Shown: piece by piece, positions 33,794-42,434 of the stretch
How positions within the stretch are numbered: position 1 is the first letter of the stretch
Layout of the letters: every line of letters starts with the position of its first letter
Origin: Microbacterium sp. SCN 70-27
Lineage (GTDB): Bacteria; Actinomycetota; Actinomycetes; Actinomycetales; Microbacteriaceae
Assembly: GCA_001724425.1 (NCBI GenBank)
Contig: MEEK01000011.1
Coordinates: 1 to 63,857, forward strand
Direction of reading: 5' to 3'
Length of the DNA: 63,857 nt
Translations under genes and position numbers: made by a program
The notes under the pieces: model-generated
Database searches by the model: none
The model's input: only the letters and a program-made list of their open reading frames with translations
What the model was told of the DNA's origin: nothing

Positions 33794-34342
33794 CTATGCC
33801 CTGAGCACGTGGGCTTCGAGCGTCTGGGCCTCGAGGTCGAGCAGATAGCGCTTGCGCTCGGGATGGCCGCCGTATTCGCCGATCGATCCGTCGCTGCGGA
33901 CGACCCGGTGCGCCGGCACGACGATAGAGATCGGCGTCCGCGCGCACGCGGTACCGATCGCCCGATGGGCCCGCGGCGACCCCGCCGCGATCGCGACCTC
34001 GGCGTACGACCACACCTCGCCGTACGGGATCGTGCACACCGCCTCGAGGGCGCGCCGCAGGAAGGCCGTCTCGCGCGAGAGGTCGAGGTCGATCTCGAAC
34101 GCGTGCCGCGTGCCGGCGAAGTACTCGTCGAGCTGATCGGTGACCGCCGCCGTCGCCGACGCGTCCTCCTCGGGGACGAGGTCGAGCATCCGTGCGACGC
34201 GTTCCCGGGCGATCGCGGAGGCGTCCCGGCGGATATCGAGCAGCTCGAGGGTGGCGAGGCCCGCGTCGGTGACGACGACGAGGGCCTCGCCGATCGGTGT
34301 CGGGTGCACCGAGAAGGCGGCGGCAGCGGTCATGACACCCAT
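33794..34342 (-). CDS. Alkyltransferase-like protein: Ogt/MGMT fold with Ala in place of the active-site Cys
   Basis: 182 residues with both the N-terminal domain and the DNA-binding domain of O6-alkylguanine-DNA alkyltransferase: IPYGEVWSYAEVA, RAHRAIGTACARTP, then VVPAHRVVRSDG, and GGHPERKRYLLDLE. The universal PCHR motif reads P143-A144-H145-R146; the codon is GCG. Without Cys it cannot accept an alkyl group. ATL proteins with Trp (PWHR) or Ala (Thermus TTHA1564) bind alkylguanine and recruit nucleotide excision repair, so that role is likely. Unlike short ATLs it keeps the full-length N-terminal domain. Start could be the second Met (34333). Confidence 0.85.
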   Translation of the reverse strand: MGVMTAAAAFSVHPTPIGEALVVVTDAGLATLELLDIRRDASAIARERVARMLDLVPEEDASATAAVTDQLDEYFAGTRHAFEIDLDLSRETAFLRRALEAVCTIPYGEVWSYAEVAIAAGSPRAHRAIGTACARTPISIVVPAHRVVRSDGSIGEYGGHPERKRYLLDLEAQTLEAHVLRA

Positions 34343-34518
34343 GATGACGCTCGCCGAGGCATCCGCGTGCCGCCGTCGCGCGATCTGTGCACGGATGCCC
34401 GAAATCGCCCGCTGGGGAGAGGGCGATGCATCAATCGCACGAAACCCCCGATGCTAACCGCGATCCGCGCCGCGCCCCGCCTAGGGTGTCGAGTGTGTGG
34501 CGAGCAGACGGAGGCGCC

Positions 34519-37500
34519 GTGCGAGACCTGAACGACGGCACGCACGCGTACGCAGTGACCCCGGCCGACCTCGACCTGTCGGAGCCGGGGGTCGTCGTCG
34601 CGCACGTCGCGGAGTCCGAGCGCCGGCGCCTGCGCGAGGAGGCGACGCAGCTCGGCGGGACGTCGACGCTGCTGCACTACACGGATGCCGGTGACGCCGG
34701 CATCGACATCACGAAGGCCCACCCGGGGAGCCTCCCGCAGTTCATCACGGGCCGCCCGACGCTCCTGTCGAACCTCTTCCGCGACGAGGTCGCCCTGCTC
34801 ACCGCCAAGCGTGCCGCGGAGCGGATCGCCGCGAAGGACGTCGAACTGCGCACCGCGCGCGGGCTCGACACCGTCCACCTCGCCGTCGCGATCGCCGCCT
34901 GGCGCATCGGCGGTGTGTCGTACGCGGCCCCCGTACTGCTGCGGCCCCTCGTCATCCGCCGCCACCACCTCGACTTCGATCTGACCCTCCGCGGATCCTT
35001 CACGATCAACCCGGAGCTCGTCGAGGCTGCGCGCACCCACTTCGGCATCGCGCTCGACGGACGAGCCCTCGCCGCCCTCGCCTATGACGACGGCGTGTTC
35101 AAGCCGCAACCGGTCATCGACCACCTGCGCGCCCTCACGGCCCACATCGACACGTTCACGGTGCACCCGCGCCTCGTCGTGTCGACCTTCGCCGACGTCG
35201 CCTCCGACATGGCGCGCGACGCCGCCGACCTCGATCACCCGACCCTCAACGCCCTCGCTGGCCACGCGGCCGACCGTGAAGAGCTGACCCTCGTGCGGGC
35301 GCTCCCGTCGCTCGTCGACGCCGACGAGCGGCCGCCCGCCTCCGACCGGCTGCTCCTCGACGCCGACACCGAGCAGGAGGCGGTGCTCGCGCGCATCCTC
35401 GCGGGGCAGTCGCTCACGGTCCAGACGCTCCCCGGAACGGGTGGCACCCAGACCGTCATCAACGCCGTCGGCGAGCTCGTCCGCGCAGGCAAGCGCGTCC
35501 TCGTCGTCAGCGCCCGCCGCTCGACCCTCGAAGGCGTGCGGCACCGGCTGAACGGCATCGGGCTGACGGCGCTCGCCGTCTCGCCGACGCAGCTGCACCG
35601 CGACCTCATCCGCGCGATCGGCCGCAACGAGAAGGCGGAGCAGCCCAAGGTCTCCGACGTCGACGACGCCCTCGTGCGCCTGCGCACTGTGCTCCGCGAC
35701 TACCGTTCGGCGCTCACCGAGCGGCATCCCCAGCTCGAGGTGTCGCCGCTGGAAGCACTGCGGACACTCACGACCATCACGGGGCGCGACCCGCAGCCGC
35801 AGGCCGAGACGCGCTTCGACCTCCGGACGCTCCAGATGCTCGGCCACCGCCGCGCCGAGGCGGCACACGCCCTCCAGACCGCGGCGACGCTCGGGGAGTT
35901 CCGCTTCGGGCCCGACGACTCGCCGTGGTACGGCGTCGCGTTCGACACGACGCAGCAGGCCACCGACGCGCACGCCCTCGCAGGCCGGCTCCACCGCGAA
36001 GAGGTCCCCGCGATCCTCGAGCGCGGCTATGAGCTCATCGCTCAGACGCGCATGCGGCCGTTCACGACCGTCGCCGAGCTCGGCGCCTACATCACGCTGC
36101 TGCAGGGCATCCGTGCCTCGCTCGACCGCTTCAGCATGACGGTGTTCGAGCGGCCCCTCGGCGAGCTCATCGACGCGTACTCGCCGCGCCGCGACGCCCC
36201 CGAGATGTCGGGCGCCCAGCGCCGGCGACTGAAGCAACTCTCGCGCGAGTATGTGCGCCCCGGCATGCACGTGACGGACATGCACGAATCGCTCCTGCGC
36301 GTCCAGAAGCAGCGCGCGCAGTGGCAGCAGCTCGTCGACCCGGGCGTCCTTCCGGAACTGCCGATCGGTCTCGAAGACGTCGCTACCGCCTGGCAGCGCG
36401 TCGGCGCCGACCTCGCCACGCTCGACGCCGCGCTCGGCCGGTCGGTGCCGCTGGCATCCCTGCCGATCCCGCGACTGCTCCGCACCCTCGCGGGCCTCGC
36501 GGCGAAGTCGGATGTCTTCGACAACCTCGTCGAGCGGGCGACCCTGCGCGGTCAGCTCGCCGAGCTCGGCCTCGACGGCCTCCTCACGGAGCTGTCGGTC
36601 CGTCACGTGCCCGAGGACCAGGTCGCCGCCGAGTTCGAGTTCGCCTGGTGGCAGTCCGCGCTCGAGGCGATGCTGCGCACCGACCGCGCCCTGCTCGGTG
36701 CCAACACGTCGGTCGTCGACCGGCTGGAGCGCGATTTCCGGCTCGTCGACGAGGCGCACGCCGGCTCCGCGGGGCCGCTGCTGGCCGCCGAGCTCGCGAC
36801 GGCGTGGAAGATCGCGCTCGTCGACCAGGCATCCGAAGCGAGCGCCCTGAAGCATGCGCTGCGCTCCGGCGCGACGACGCCGGCCGAACTCCTCCACGCC
36901 GCCCCGACGCTGCTGCGCACGCTCGCGCCGGTCTGGCTTGCGTCGCCCTACGAGGTGCCGAAGATCCCCGTCGAGGCCGCGTTCGACGTCGTCGTGATCG
37001 CGGATGCCGCGGCGCTGTGCCTCGCGGAAGCGGCACCGGCCCTCCGGCGGGCCCGTCAGGTGGTCGTCTTCGGCGACCCCGTGACGCAGAAGCCGACCCC
37101 GTTCCGCGTGGGTGCCGGTGCACCGCAGGACGGGGAAGAGCCCGAGGTCGACTTCGACGACGTGAGCGTGTTCGAGCGCCTGGCGGAGCTCGTCCCCACC
37201 GAAACCCTCACCCGCAGCTACCGTGCGGGCGGGGAGGACCTCGCCGAACTCGTCAACTCCGCGTTCTACGGCGGGCGTCTCGTCACGCTGCCGTGGGCGG
37301 GCTCGTACCTCGGCCGCGGGAGCCTCAGCGTCGACTACGTCGAGGGCGGCCACGGCACCCCCGACCCTGTGACGGGTGCCGTCGAGAGTCCGGATGCCGA
37401 GGTCGCGCGCGTCGTCACGCTCGTCGTCGAGCACGCCGTGAACCGGCCGTCCGAGTCGCTCATGGTCGTCACCGCGTCGGTGCGTCACGCGGAGCGGGTG

Positions 37501-38214
37501 CGCGCCGCGGTCGCCGCGGCCTTCGCGGGCCGTGCCGACGTCGCCGACTTCGTCGGACGCGACACCGCCGAGCCGTTCGCGGTGCTCGGCCTCGAGGAGT
37601 CGGTCGCGGAGAGCCGCGACCGGGTCGTGTTCTCGCTCGGTTTCGGCCTCACCAAGCACGGCCGCGTGCTGAGCGACTTCGGAGACCTCTCCGGCCCCGA
37701 CGGGGAGCGCCTGCTGCGGGTCGGCATGACCCGCGCACGCCGCTCGATGGTGATCGTGTCGTCGATCCGCCCGTCGGCGTTCGATGAGGGACGGCTCGAG
37801 TCCGGGGCATCCAGCCTCATGTCGATGCTCGGCGGGATCGCCGCCCGCGCCCGCGAGGCGCGCCTGGAGGACCTCGCCGACCCGCTGACGCTCTCCCTCG
37901 CGCGGCACCTCCGCGCGCGCGGCGTGTCGGTCGACGTCGACTACCGCGGTCAGTTGCCGCTCGTCGCCCAGTACGAGGGCAAGGCCGTCGTCGCCGAAAG
38001 CGACACCGACGCGACCGGCGACACGCTCCGCGAGGCCCTGCGCCTGCGCCCGCAGATCCTGCGGCGCCTCGGCTGGCACTACATCCGTGTGCACGCATTC
38101 GATCTGTACAGCGACCCCGCGGGCGTCGCCGAGCGGATCGCGGCGATCCTCGGTGTGTCGCCGGATCGGCCGACGGCCGACACGCAGACGCAGCCGATCG
38201 ATGTCACCGACTGA
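34519..38214 (+). CDS. Large SF1-helicase-like protein with degenerate Walker motifs
   Basis: 1231 residues from the GTG at 34519 (GGAGG four bases upstream). A GTG at 34495, seven bases after TAGGGT (34482-34487), is an alternative leaderless start. The N-terminal half resembles DUF4011-type proteins (TLLHYTD, FITGRPTLLSNLFRDEV, TVHLAVAIAAWRIG). The P-loop reads LPGTGGTQT, with Gly for the essential Lys. The DEA box reads VVIADAAAL (Glu lost), followed by VVVFGDPVTQ, SYRAGGEDLAEL and the motif VI GMTRARRSMVIVS. The C-terminus (VAQYEGKAVVAESD, LGWHYIRVHAFDLYSDP) is like the Vsr-type nuclease tail of such helicases. Probably a conserved but ATPase-dead scaffold. Confidence 0.8.
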   Translation: MRDLNDGTHAYAVTPADLDLSEPGVVVAHVAESERRRLREEATQLGGTSTLLHYTDAGDAGIDITKAHPGSLPQFITGRPTLLSNLFRDEVALLTAKRAAERIAAKDVELRTARGLDTVHLAVAIAAWRIGGVSYAAPVLLRPLVIRRHHLDFDLTLRGSFTINPELVEAARTHFGIALDGRALAALAYDDGVFKPQPVIDHLRALTAHIDTFTVHPRLVVSTFADVASDMARDAADLDHPTLNALAGHAADREELTLVRALPSLVDADERPPASDRLLLDADTEQEAVLARILAGQSLTVQTLPGTGGTQTVINAVGELVRAGKRVLVVSARRSTLEGVRHRLNGIGLTALAVSPTQLHRDLIRAIGRNEKAEQPKVSDVDDALVRLRTVLRDYRSALTERHPQLEVSPLEALRTLTTITGRDPQPQAETRFDLRTLQMLGHRRAEAAHALQTAATLGEFRFGPDDSPWYGVAFDTTQQATDAHALAGRLHREEVPAILERGYELIAQTRMRPFTTVAELGAYITLLQGIRASLDRFSMTVFERPLGELIDAYSPRRDAPEMSGAQRRRLKQLSREYVRPGMHVTDMHESLLRVQKQRAQWQQLVDPGVLPELPIGLEDVATAWQRVGADLATLDAALGRSVPLASLPIPRLLRTLAGLAAKSDVFDNLVERATLRGQLAELGLDGLLTELSVRHVPEDQVAAEFEFAWWQSALEAMLRTDRALLGANTSVVDRLERDFRLVDEAHAGSAGPLLAAELATAWKIALVDQASEASALKHALRSGATTPAELLHAAPTLLRTLAPVWLASPYEVPKIPVEAAFDVVVIADAAALCLAEAAPALRRARQVVVFGDPVTQKPTPFRVGAGAPQDGEEPEVDFDDVSVFERLAELVPTETLTRSYRAGGEDLAELVNSAFYGGRLVTLPWAGSYLGRGSLSVDYVEGGHGTPDPVTGAVESPDAEVARVVTLVVEHAVNRPSESLMVVTASVRHAERVRAAVAAAFAGRADVADFVGRDTAEPFAVLGLEESVAESRDRVVFSLGFGLTKHGRVLSDFGDLSGPDGERLLRVGMTRARRSMVIVSSIRPSAFDEGRLESGASSLMSMLGGIAARAREARLEDLADPLTLSLARHLRARGVSVDVDYRGQLPLVAQYEGKAVVAESDTDATGDTLREALRLRPQILRRLGWHYIRVHAFDLYSDPAGVAERIAAILGVSPDRPTADTQTQPIDVTD

Positions 38215-38437
38215 CGAGGACACGGGTGCAGGCGGGGCGGCGCCGCGACAGCACGTCGTCCGCGTGCGCGGTGCGCGTCGCGCGAAGCTGACCCCCGCGC
38301 CCGGCACCGACCCCTCACCCGAGGCGCCGGTCACGGGCGCCGAGACGACGGATGCCCCCGCCGTACCCGTGAGGGCGGCGGAGGCATCCGGTCCGAACGA
38401 TGAGCGCCTGCGGCGAGACGTGCCGCCGCACTACTGA
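38201..38437 (+). CDS. Small hypothetical protein following the helicase-like gene
   Basis: 78 residues, starting 14 bp before the upstream stop, so probably translationally coupled. Composition is basic at first (VVRVRGARRAKL) and then Pro/Ala-rich and disordered, ending in NDERLRRDVPPHY, a tail that looks conserved in Microbacteriaceae small proteins as far as I recall. No fold can be assigned. Convergent with mscL, only 7 bp apart. Confidence 0.6.
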   Translation: MSPTDEDTGAGGAAPRQHVVRVRGARRAKLTPAPGTDPSPEAPVTGAETTDAPAVPVRAAEASGPNDERLRRDVPPHY

Positions 38438-38444
38438 CCGCGGA

Positions 38445-38867
38445 TTACTTCGCGTCGAGGTCCTTGCGGTCCTGCAGCAGGTCGCGGATCTGGACGAGCA
38501 GCTCCTGCTCGGTCGGCAGCTTCGCCTCTTCGGCTTCCGTGACGCCGGCCTTCGCCGCCTGGCGCTCCTTCCAGATGTTCATCGGGTAGACGAACACGAA
38601 GTAGACGACGATCGCGACCGCGAGGAAGCTGATGACGGCGCTCACGAGGTCGCCGATCGGGAACGTGACCGTGCCGCCCCACCACGCGGGTACCGGGATG
38701 CCCGGAACGCCGTTCTCGTCGGGCTTCCACGCGAGCTCGATGAGCGGCGTGATGATCGACGAGACGATCGCGTTGACGACGGCGGTGAACGCGGCGCCGA
38801 TGACGACTGCGACGGCAAGGTCGATGACGTTGCCGCGCATGATGAAGTCTTTGAAGCCCTTGATCAT
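38445..38867 (-). CDS. mscL: Large-conductance mechanosensitive channel MscL
   Basis: 140-residue pore subunit of the pentameric channel that opens under hypo-osmotic tension. N-terminal amphipathic helix and TM1 MIKGFKDFIMRGNVIDLAVA, conserved VVIGAAFTAVVN, extracellular loop with an actinobacterial insert, TM2 LVSAVISFLAVAIVVYFVFV and a charged C-terminal bundle (PTEQELLVQIRDLL). The Met at 38867 follows GGGGGG. Confidence 0.95.
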   Translation of the reverse strand: MIKGFKDFIMRGNVIDLAVAVVIGAAFTAVVNAIVSSIITPLIELAWKPDENGVPGIPVPAWWGGTVTFPIGDLVSAVISFLAVAIVVYFVFVYPMNIWKERQAAKAGVTEAEEAKLPTEQELLVQIRDLLQDRKDLDAK

Positions 38868-38886
38868 GTGGGAATCCCCCCGGAAG

Positions 38887-39162
38887 TTACGAACCCGACG
38901 CTGCGGGCGAGGCCTTTGCCTCGGATTTCGATGATGTCGGAGCAGGGGCTGCCGCGCCACCTCCCGCGCCGGTGGACGACGAGCCCGCGCGCGAGTCGGT
39001 GCGGTAGAAGCCCGATCCGTTGAAGGTCACTCCGACCGATCCGTACTGCTTGCGCAGCGCGCCGCCGCACTCGGGGCATTCGGTGAGTGCCGCGTCGCTG
39101 AAAGACTGCACGGCGTCGAAACGGTGCCCGCACTGCGTGCAGGCATAGGCATAGGTGGGCAT
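38887..39162 (-). CDS. FmdB-family zinc-ribbon protein
   Basis: 91 residues. Two CxxC knuckles, Cys8/Cys11 and Cys29/Cys32, form the zinc ribbon typical of FmdB (MPTYAYACTQCGHRF). This is followed by GSVGVTFNGSGFYRTDSR and a low-complexity Ser/Ala tail. Described as a putative regulatory or ribosome-linked protein; the function is unsettled. It lies just upstream of mscL on the same strand, as in many actinobacteria. Confidence 0.9.
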   Translation of the reverse strand: MPTYAYACTQCGHRFDAVQSFSDAALTECPECGGALRKQYGSVGVTFNGSGFYRTDSRAGSSSTGAGGGAAAPAPTSSKSEAKASPAASGS

Positions 39163-39211
39163 GGTGTCCTCGGTCGTTCTGGGGTCGTTCTGGGGCGTTC
39201 GAGTGAAAGCG

Positions 39212-39808
39212 TCAGCGCCGCGGGGGCGCGAACGTCAGGGTCTGCGTGGGGGTGACGACGCCGGTCACCGGCTGATCGTGCACGTCGCGGGGGACCTCGT
39301 CGACGACCTCCGAGTCGAACACGACGGCGTACACGGGCGGGCAGTTCTCCATCGAACCGATCGTCTTGTCGAAGTATCCGCGACCCCAGCCCATGCGCAT
39401 GCCCGAGCGGTCCACCGCCGCGGCAGGCACGATCAGGAGGTCGACGTCGTTCACGGCGAGCGGGCTCAGCACCTCGCCGACCGGCTCCGGGGTCCCGAAC
39501 AGGCCCTCGGCGATGTCGCCTTCGGGGTCGGCGACCGCCCAGTCCAGGAGGCCGTCGGCCCGGGTGATCGGCAGGAGCACGCGGATGCCTCGCGCCACGG
39601 CATCTGTGATGAACGCGTGGGTTCCGGGCTCGGTCGGCGTCGAGAGGAAGCACGACACCGAGCGCGCGCCGGTCGCGGCGACGAGAGCGTCGAGCTGGGT
39701 CTTGAGCCCCGCCTCGTCCTCCGCGCGGGCGGCGTCGGAGCGCTGCTGGCGTCGCTCGCGCAGATCGGCGCGCAGCGCGCGCTTCGCGTCGGCGATCGCA
39801 TCGTGCAT
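39212..39808 (-). CDS. 5-formyltetrahydrofolate cyclo-ligase
   Basis: 198 residues. Converts 5-formyl-THF with ATP to 5,10-methenyl-THF, salvaging folate. Family marks: KRALRADLRERRQ at the N-terminus, VSCFLSTPTEPGTH, the ATP-binding loop MGWGRGYFDKTI, and VPRDVHDQPVTGVVTPT near the end. Divergent from galU with 75 bp between, the usual actinobacterial neighbourhood (fmdB, mscL, 5-FCL, galU). Confidence 0.92.
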   Translation of the reverse strand: MHDAIADAKRALRADLRERRQQRSDAARAEDEAGLKTQLDALVAATGARSVSCFLSTPTEPGTHAFITDAVARGIRVLLPITRADGLLDWAVADPEGDIAEGLFGTPEPVGEVLSPLAVNDVDLLIVPAAAVDRSGMRMGWGRGYFDKTIGSMENCPPVYAVVFDSEVVDEVPRDVHDQPVTGVVTPTQTLTFAPPRR

Positions 39809-39870
39809 CTTCCGATTGTAGATGCGGCGCTTGTGACCGGCCGTGTCTGGGCGCGAAACACCCCGCGCAG

Positions 39871-39876
39871 TAGGCT
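39871..39876 (+). promoter_or_regulatory. -10 element of a leaderless promoter for galU
   Basis: TAGGCT followed by seven bases and the ATG at 39884; no Shine-Dalgarno. Confidence 0.6.
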
Positions 39877-39883
39877 GTGGCGC

Positions 39884-40762
39884 ATGACATCGTCGCGCAT
39901 CAAAGCAGTCATCCCCGCCGCGGGCCTCGGCACGCGCTTCCTGCCCGCCACCAAGGCGATGCCGAAGGAGATGCTCCCGGTCGTCGACAAGCCGGCCATC
40001 CAGTACGTCGTCGAGGAGGCCGTCGGGGCAGGCATCGACGACATCCTCATCATCCTGGGGCGCAACAAGAACACGATCTCGAACCACTTCGACTCGGTTC
40101 CCGAGCTCGAGTCGAACCTCACGCGTAAGGGCGACCACGACAAGCTCGACCGTGTGCGTCGCTCGACGGGGCTCGCCGACATCCACTTCGTGCGTCAGGG
40201 CGAGCCGAAGGGCCTCGGTCACGCGGTCCTCCGCGCCAAGAACCACGTCGGCGACGCGACCTTCGCGGTGCTGCTCGGTGACGACCTCATCGACGAGCGC
40301 GATCCGCTGCTGGCGACGATGCTCGCAGAGAACGAACGCACGGGCCTCACGGTCATCGCCCTCATGGAGGTCGATCCCGAGCACATCCACATGTACGGCG
40401 TCGCGTCGGTCGAGCCGACCGATGATCCCGATGTCGTCCGCGTGACGGGCCTCGTCGAGAAGCCCAAGCGGGAGGATGCCCCGTCGAACTACGCCGTGAT
40501 CGGGCGCTACGTCCTCACCCCGCAGGTTTTCGACATCCTCGAGCGGACCGAGCCCGGCAAGGGCGGCGAGATCCAGCTGACCGACGCCCTGCAGGAGCTC
40601 GCCGTGACCGACGGCGTCCTCGGCGTCGTCTTCCGCGGCCGCCGCTACGACACCGGCGATAGGGTGGACTACATCAAAGCCATCGTGCAGCTGGCCACCG
40701 ACCGCGAAGACCTCGGCGCCGAGCTGCGCCCCTGGCTGAAGGATTTCGCGGCGGACCTCTGA
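39884..40762 (+). CDS. galU: UTP-glucose-1-phosphate uridylyltransferase GalU
   Basis: 292 residues. Makes UDP-glucose for wall polymers, glycolipids and trehalose. Nucleotidyltransferase signature IPAAGLGTRFLPATKAMPKE followed by the sugar-binding VDKPAIQYVVEEA, catalytic GDDLIDE, VEKPKREDAPSN and the C-terminal YDTGDRVDYIKA. First gene of the galU-rimJ-SepX/GlpR-like cluster; the gephyrin-like glp (moeA) gene that usually lies between galU and rimJ is absent. Confidence 0.97.
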   Translation: MTSSRIKAVIPAAGLGTRFLPATKAMPKEMLPVVDKPAIQYVVEEAVGAGIDDILIILGRNKNTISNHFDSVPELESNLTRKGDHDKLDRVRRSTGLADIHFVRQGEPKGLGHAVLRAKNHVGDATFAVLLGDDLIDERDPLLATMLAENERTGLTVIALMEVDPEHIHMYGVASVEPTDDPDVVRVTGLVEKPKREDAPSNYAVIGRYVLTPQVFDILERTEPGKGGEIQLTDALQELAVTDGVLGVVFRGRRYDTGDRVDYIKAIVQLATDREDLGAELRPWLKDFAADL

Positions 40763-40790
40763 CACCGACGTCGACGCAGAGGGGGAGTGG

Positions 40791-41420
40791 GTGGACCTGA
40801 CGGTTCCGCGCCAGCACGGACGCATCGCCATCCGCCTCGTCAAACCGCGCGACGCCCGCGCGATCCAGGCGGAGCTGTTGAACAACCGCTCCTGGCTGCG
40901 CCCATGGGAGGCGACGAGCCCCGACGGTGCGGTGTCGTTCGACATGCGCCTCGGCATCCGTCGACTGCTGCAGCAATATCGCGATGGCGGCGGCGTGCCG
41001 TTCGTCATGGAGTACGACGGCGAGGTCGCAGGGCAGCTCAACGTCTGGGGGATCGCCCGCGGGTCGCTGTCCTCGGCGACGATCGGTTACTGGGTCGGGG
41101 AGCGCTTCGCCGGCCGTGACATCACGCCGACGTCGGTCGCCCTCGCGACCGACATCTGCTTCCGCGAGCTGGGCCTGCATCGCATGGAGATCTGCATCCG
41201 CCCGGAGAACAAGGCGAGTCTTCGCGTCGTCGAGAAGCTCGGCTTCCGCTACGAAGGGCTGCGGCGCCGTTTCATCCACATCGCGGGGGACTGGCGCGAT
41301 CACTACGCGTTCGCGCTCGTGAGCGAAGAGGTGCCCGAAGGGGTGCTGCACCGCTGGCTCGGCGGACGGGTGCCTGCGGATGCCGCGACGGTGCCGCTCG
41401 AGGACCGCCTCGGCCACTGA
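40791..41420 (+). CDS. GNAT acetyltransferase, RimJ-like
   Basis: 209 residues from a GTG start. The GNAT fold has the acetyl-CoA loop region (FVMEYDGEVAGQLNVWGI, IGYWVGERFAGRDITPTSVA) and the RimJ/RimL-type tail RMEICIRPENKASLRVVEKLGF, RRRFIHIAGDWRDHYAFAL. Named RimJ by family; the protein substrate is unknown. It starts 28 bp after galU and so is probably co-transcribed. Confidence 0.9.
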   Translation: MDLTVPRQHGRIAIRLVKPRDARAIQAELLNNRSWLRPWEATSPDGAVSFDMRLGIRRLLQQYRDGGGVPFVMEYDGEVAGQLNVWGIARGSLSSATIGYWVGERFAGRDITPTSVALATDICFRELGLHRMEICIRPENKASLRVVEKLGFRYEGLRRRFIHIAGDWRDHYAFALVSEEVPEGVLHRWLGGRVPADAATVPLEDRLGH

Positions 41421-41502
41421 CAGACCTTCACCCTCTGCTCGAAGGTGAGACACGCGGGGCGGATGCCGCGGTCGCCCGCGTTCCGGCTCTACCGTGGACC
41501 GC

Positions 41503-42423
41503 ATGGGTGGCCAGGTACTGGGTGGGGGCGTGATCGTCCTCGTCGCCGTCGCGCTCTGGCTCGTCTATCTTCTGCCGTCGTGGTATGGCCGACACCAGTT
41601 CGAGGCTGCGGAACGGAACGCCCTCCGCCTCAACCGCGCCCTGCGGGTGCTCGCCGAGACGAGCGAGACCCCCGAAGCCGTGCAGCTGGAGCTCAGCGCA
41701 CGGACCGCGCACGCCCAGCAGCGCCTCGCCAAGCAGGCGCAGACGGAGCGCGAGCAGGCCGACCTCGCCCGCGCCCGTGCGGAGCTCGCCGCCGAGACGC
41801 TGCTCGCGAAGGCGCAGGCCGCGGCGTCGCGCGAACGCGCCGCCGCCGAGGCGCGTGCCGCGAAGGAGCGCCCCGAGATGCGACGTAGCCGTGCGCGCCG
41901 CCGGGCGCGGATGCTCGCGACCCTCGTCGCGGCGGCGGCGATCGGACTCGGCGTGTGGGGTGGCTTCGTCCTCGCGTCGACCGGCTCGGCGCTGATTCTC
42001 GTGGCATCCGTCTTCCTTGCCGTATCGGCTCTCGTCCTGCTGCAGCGGATGTCCGTCGTGCGGCGCCGCGCCGACATCCGTGTCGCCGAGCCCGTCGTGG
42101 CGCGCGCCGCCACCGAGCTGCAGGACGTGTCGCTGGCATCCGATCGCATCGCGTGGACGCCGCGGGAGCTGCCGCGCCCGCTCACGGCGTCGGCCGGGTC
42201 TCGCGCGGCGAGCGTGCTCGACGAGGCCGAGGCGCGCGACGCCCTGCGCCGCGCGGCCCGTGAAGAGGCGATGCGCGCTCGCGCCGAACGCCAGCGCCCG
42301 CCGTCGATCGCGGCAGCCCGCGCGCGGCGTGCCGACGAGTTCGACGGTGGTCCCGGTGCCGACGATGAGGCGATCGAGGCGCACGTGCGTCAGCTGCTCG
42401 CGCGTCGCGCCAGCGGGCAGTGA
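41503..42423 (+). CDS. Actinobacterial membrane protein, SepX/GlpR-like
   Basis: 306 residues from the ATG at 41503, selected because TACCGT (41490-41495) lies seven bases upstream as a leaderless promoter. One N-terminal transmembrane helix (GGVIVLVAVALWLVYLLPSW), then an Arg/Ala/Glu-rich coiled-coil-like cytoplasmic region (residues about 30-130), two adjacent helices at about 140-185 (LATLVAAAAIGLGVWGGFVL, ALILVASVFLAVSALVLL) and a disordered Arg-rich tail. Topology and the galU-rimJ neighbourhood match the Corynebacterium GlpR and Streptomyces SepX division proteins. Assignment rests on topology and synteny. Confidence 0.7.
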   Translation: MGGQVLGGGVIVLVAVALWLVYLLPSWYGRHQFEAAERNALRLNRALRVLAETSETPEAVQLELSARTAHAQQRLAKQAQTEREQADLARARAELAAETLLAKAQAAASRERAAAEARAAKERPEMRRSRARRRARMLATLVAAAAIGLGVWGGFVLASTGSALILVASVFLAVSALVLLQRMSVVRRRADIRVAEPVVARAATELQDVSLASDRIAWTPRELPRPLTASAGSRAASVLDEAEARDALRRAAREEAMRARAERQRPPSIAAARARRADEFDGGPGADDEAIEAHVRQLLARRASGQ

Positions 42424-42434
42424 CGCGCTGAGGC

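Noticed and set aside
34330..38334. Open frame of more than 1300 codons on the minus strand
   Set aside because: It is the antisense of the SF1-like gene, rich in Arg, Glu and Gly with no domain; a product of G+C-rich codon structure. The same holds for long antisense frames over alsS (1673-3760), poxB/alsR (3797-6151) and galU (39212-41041 beyond the cyclo-ligase).
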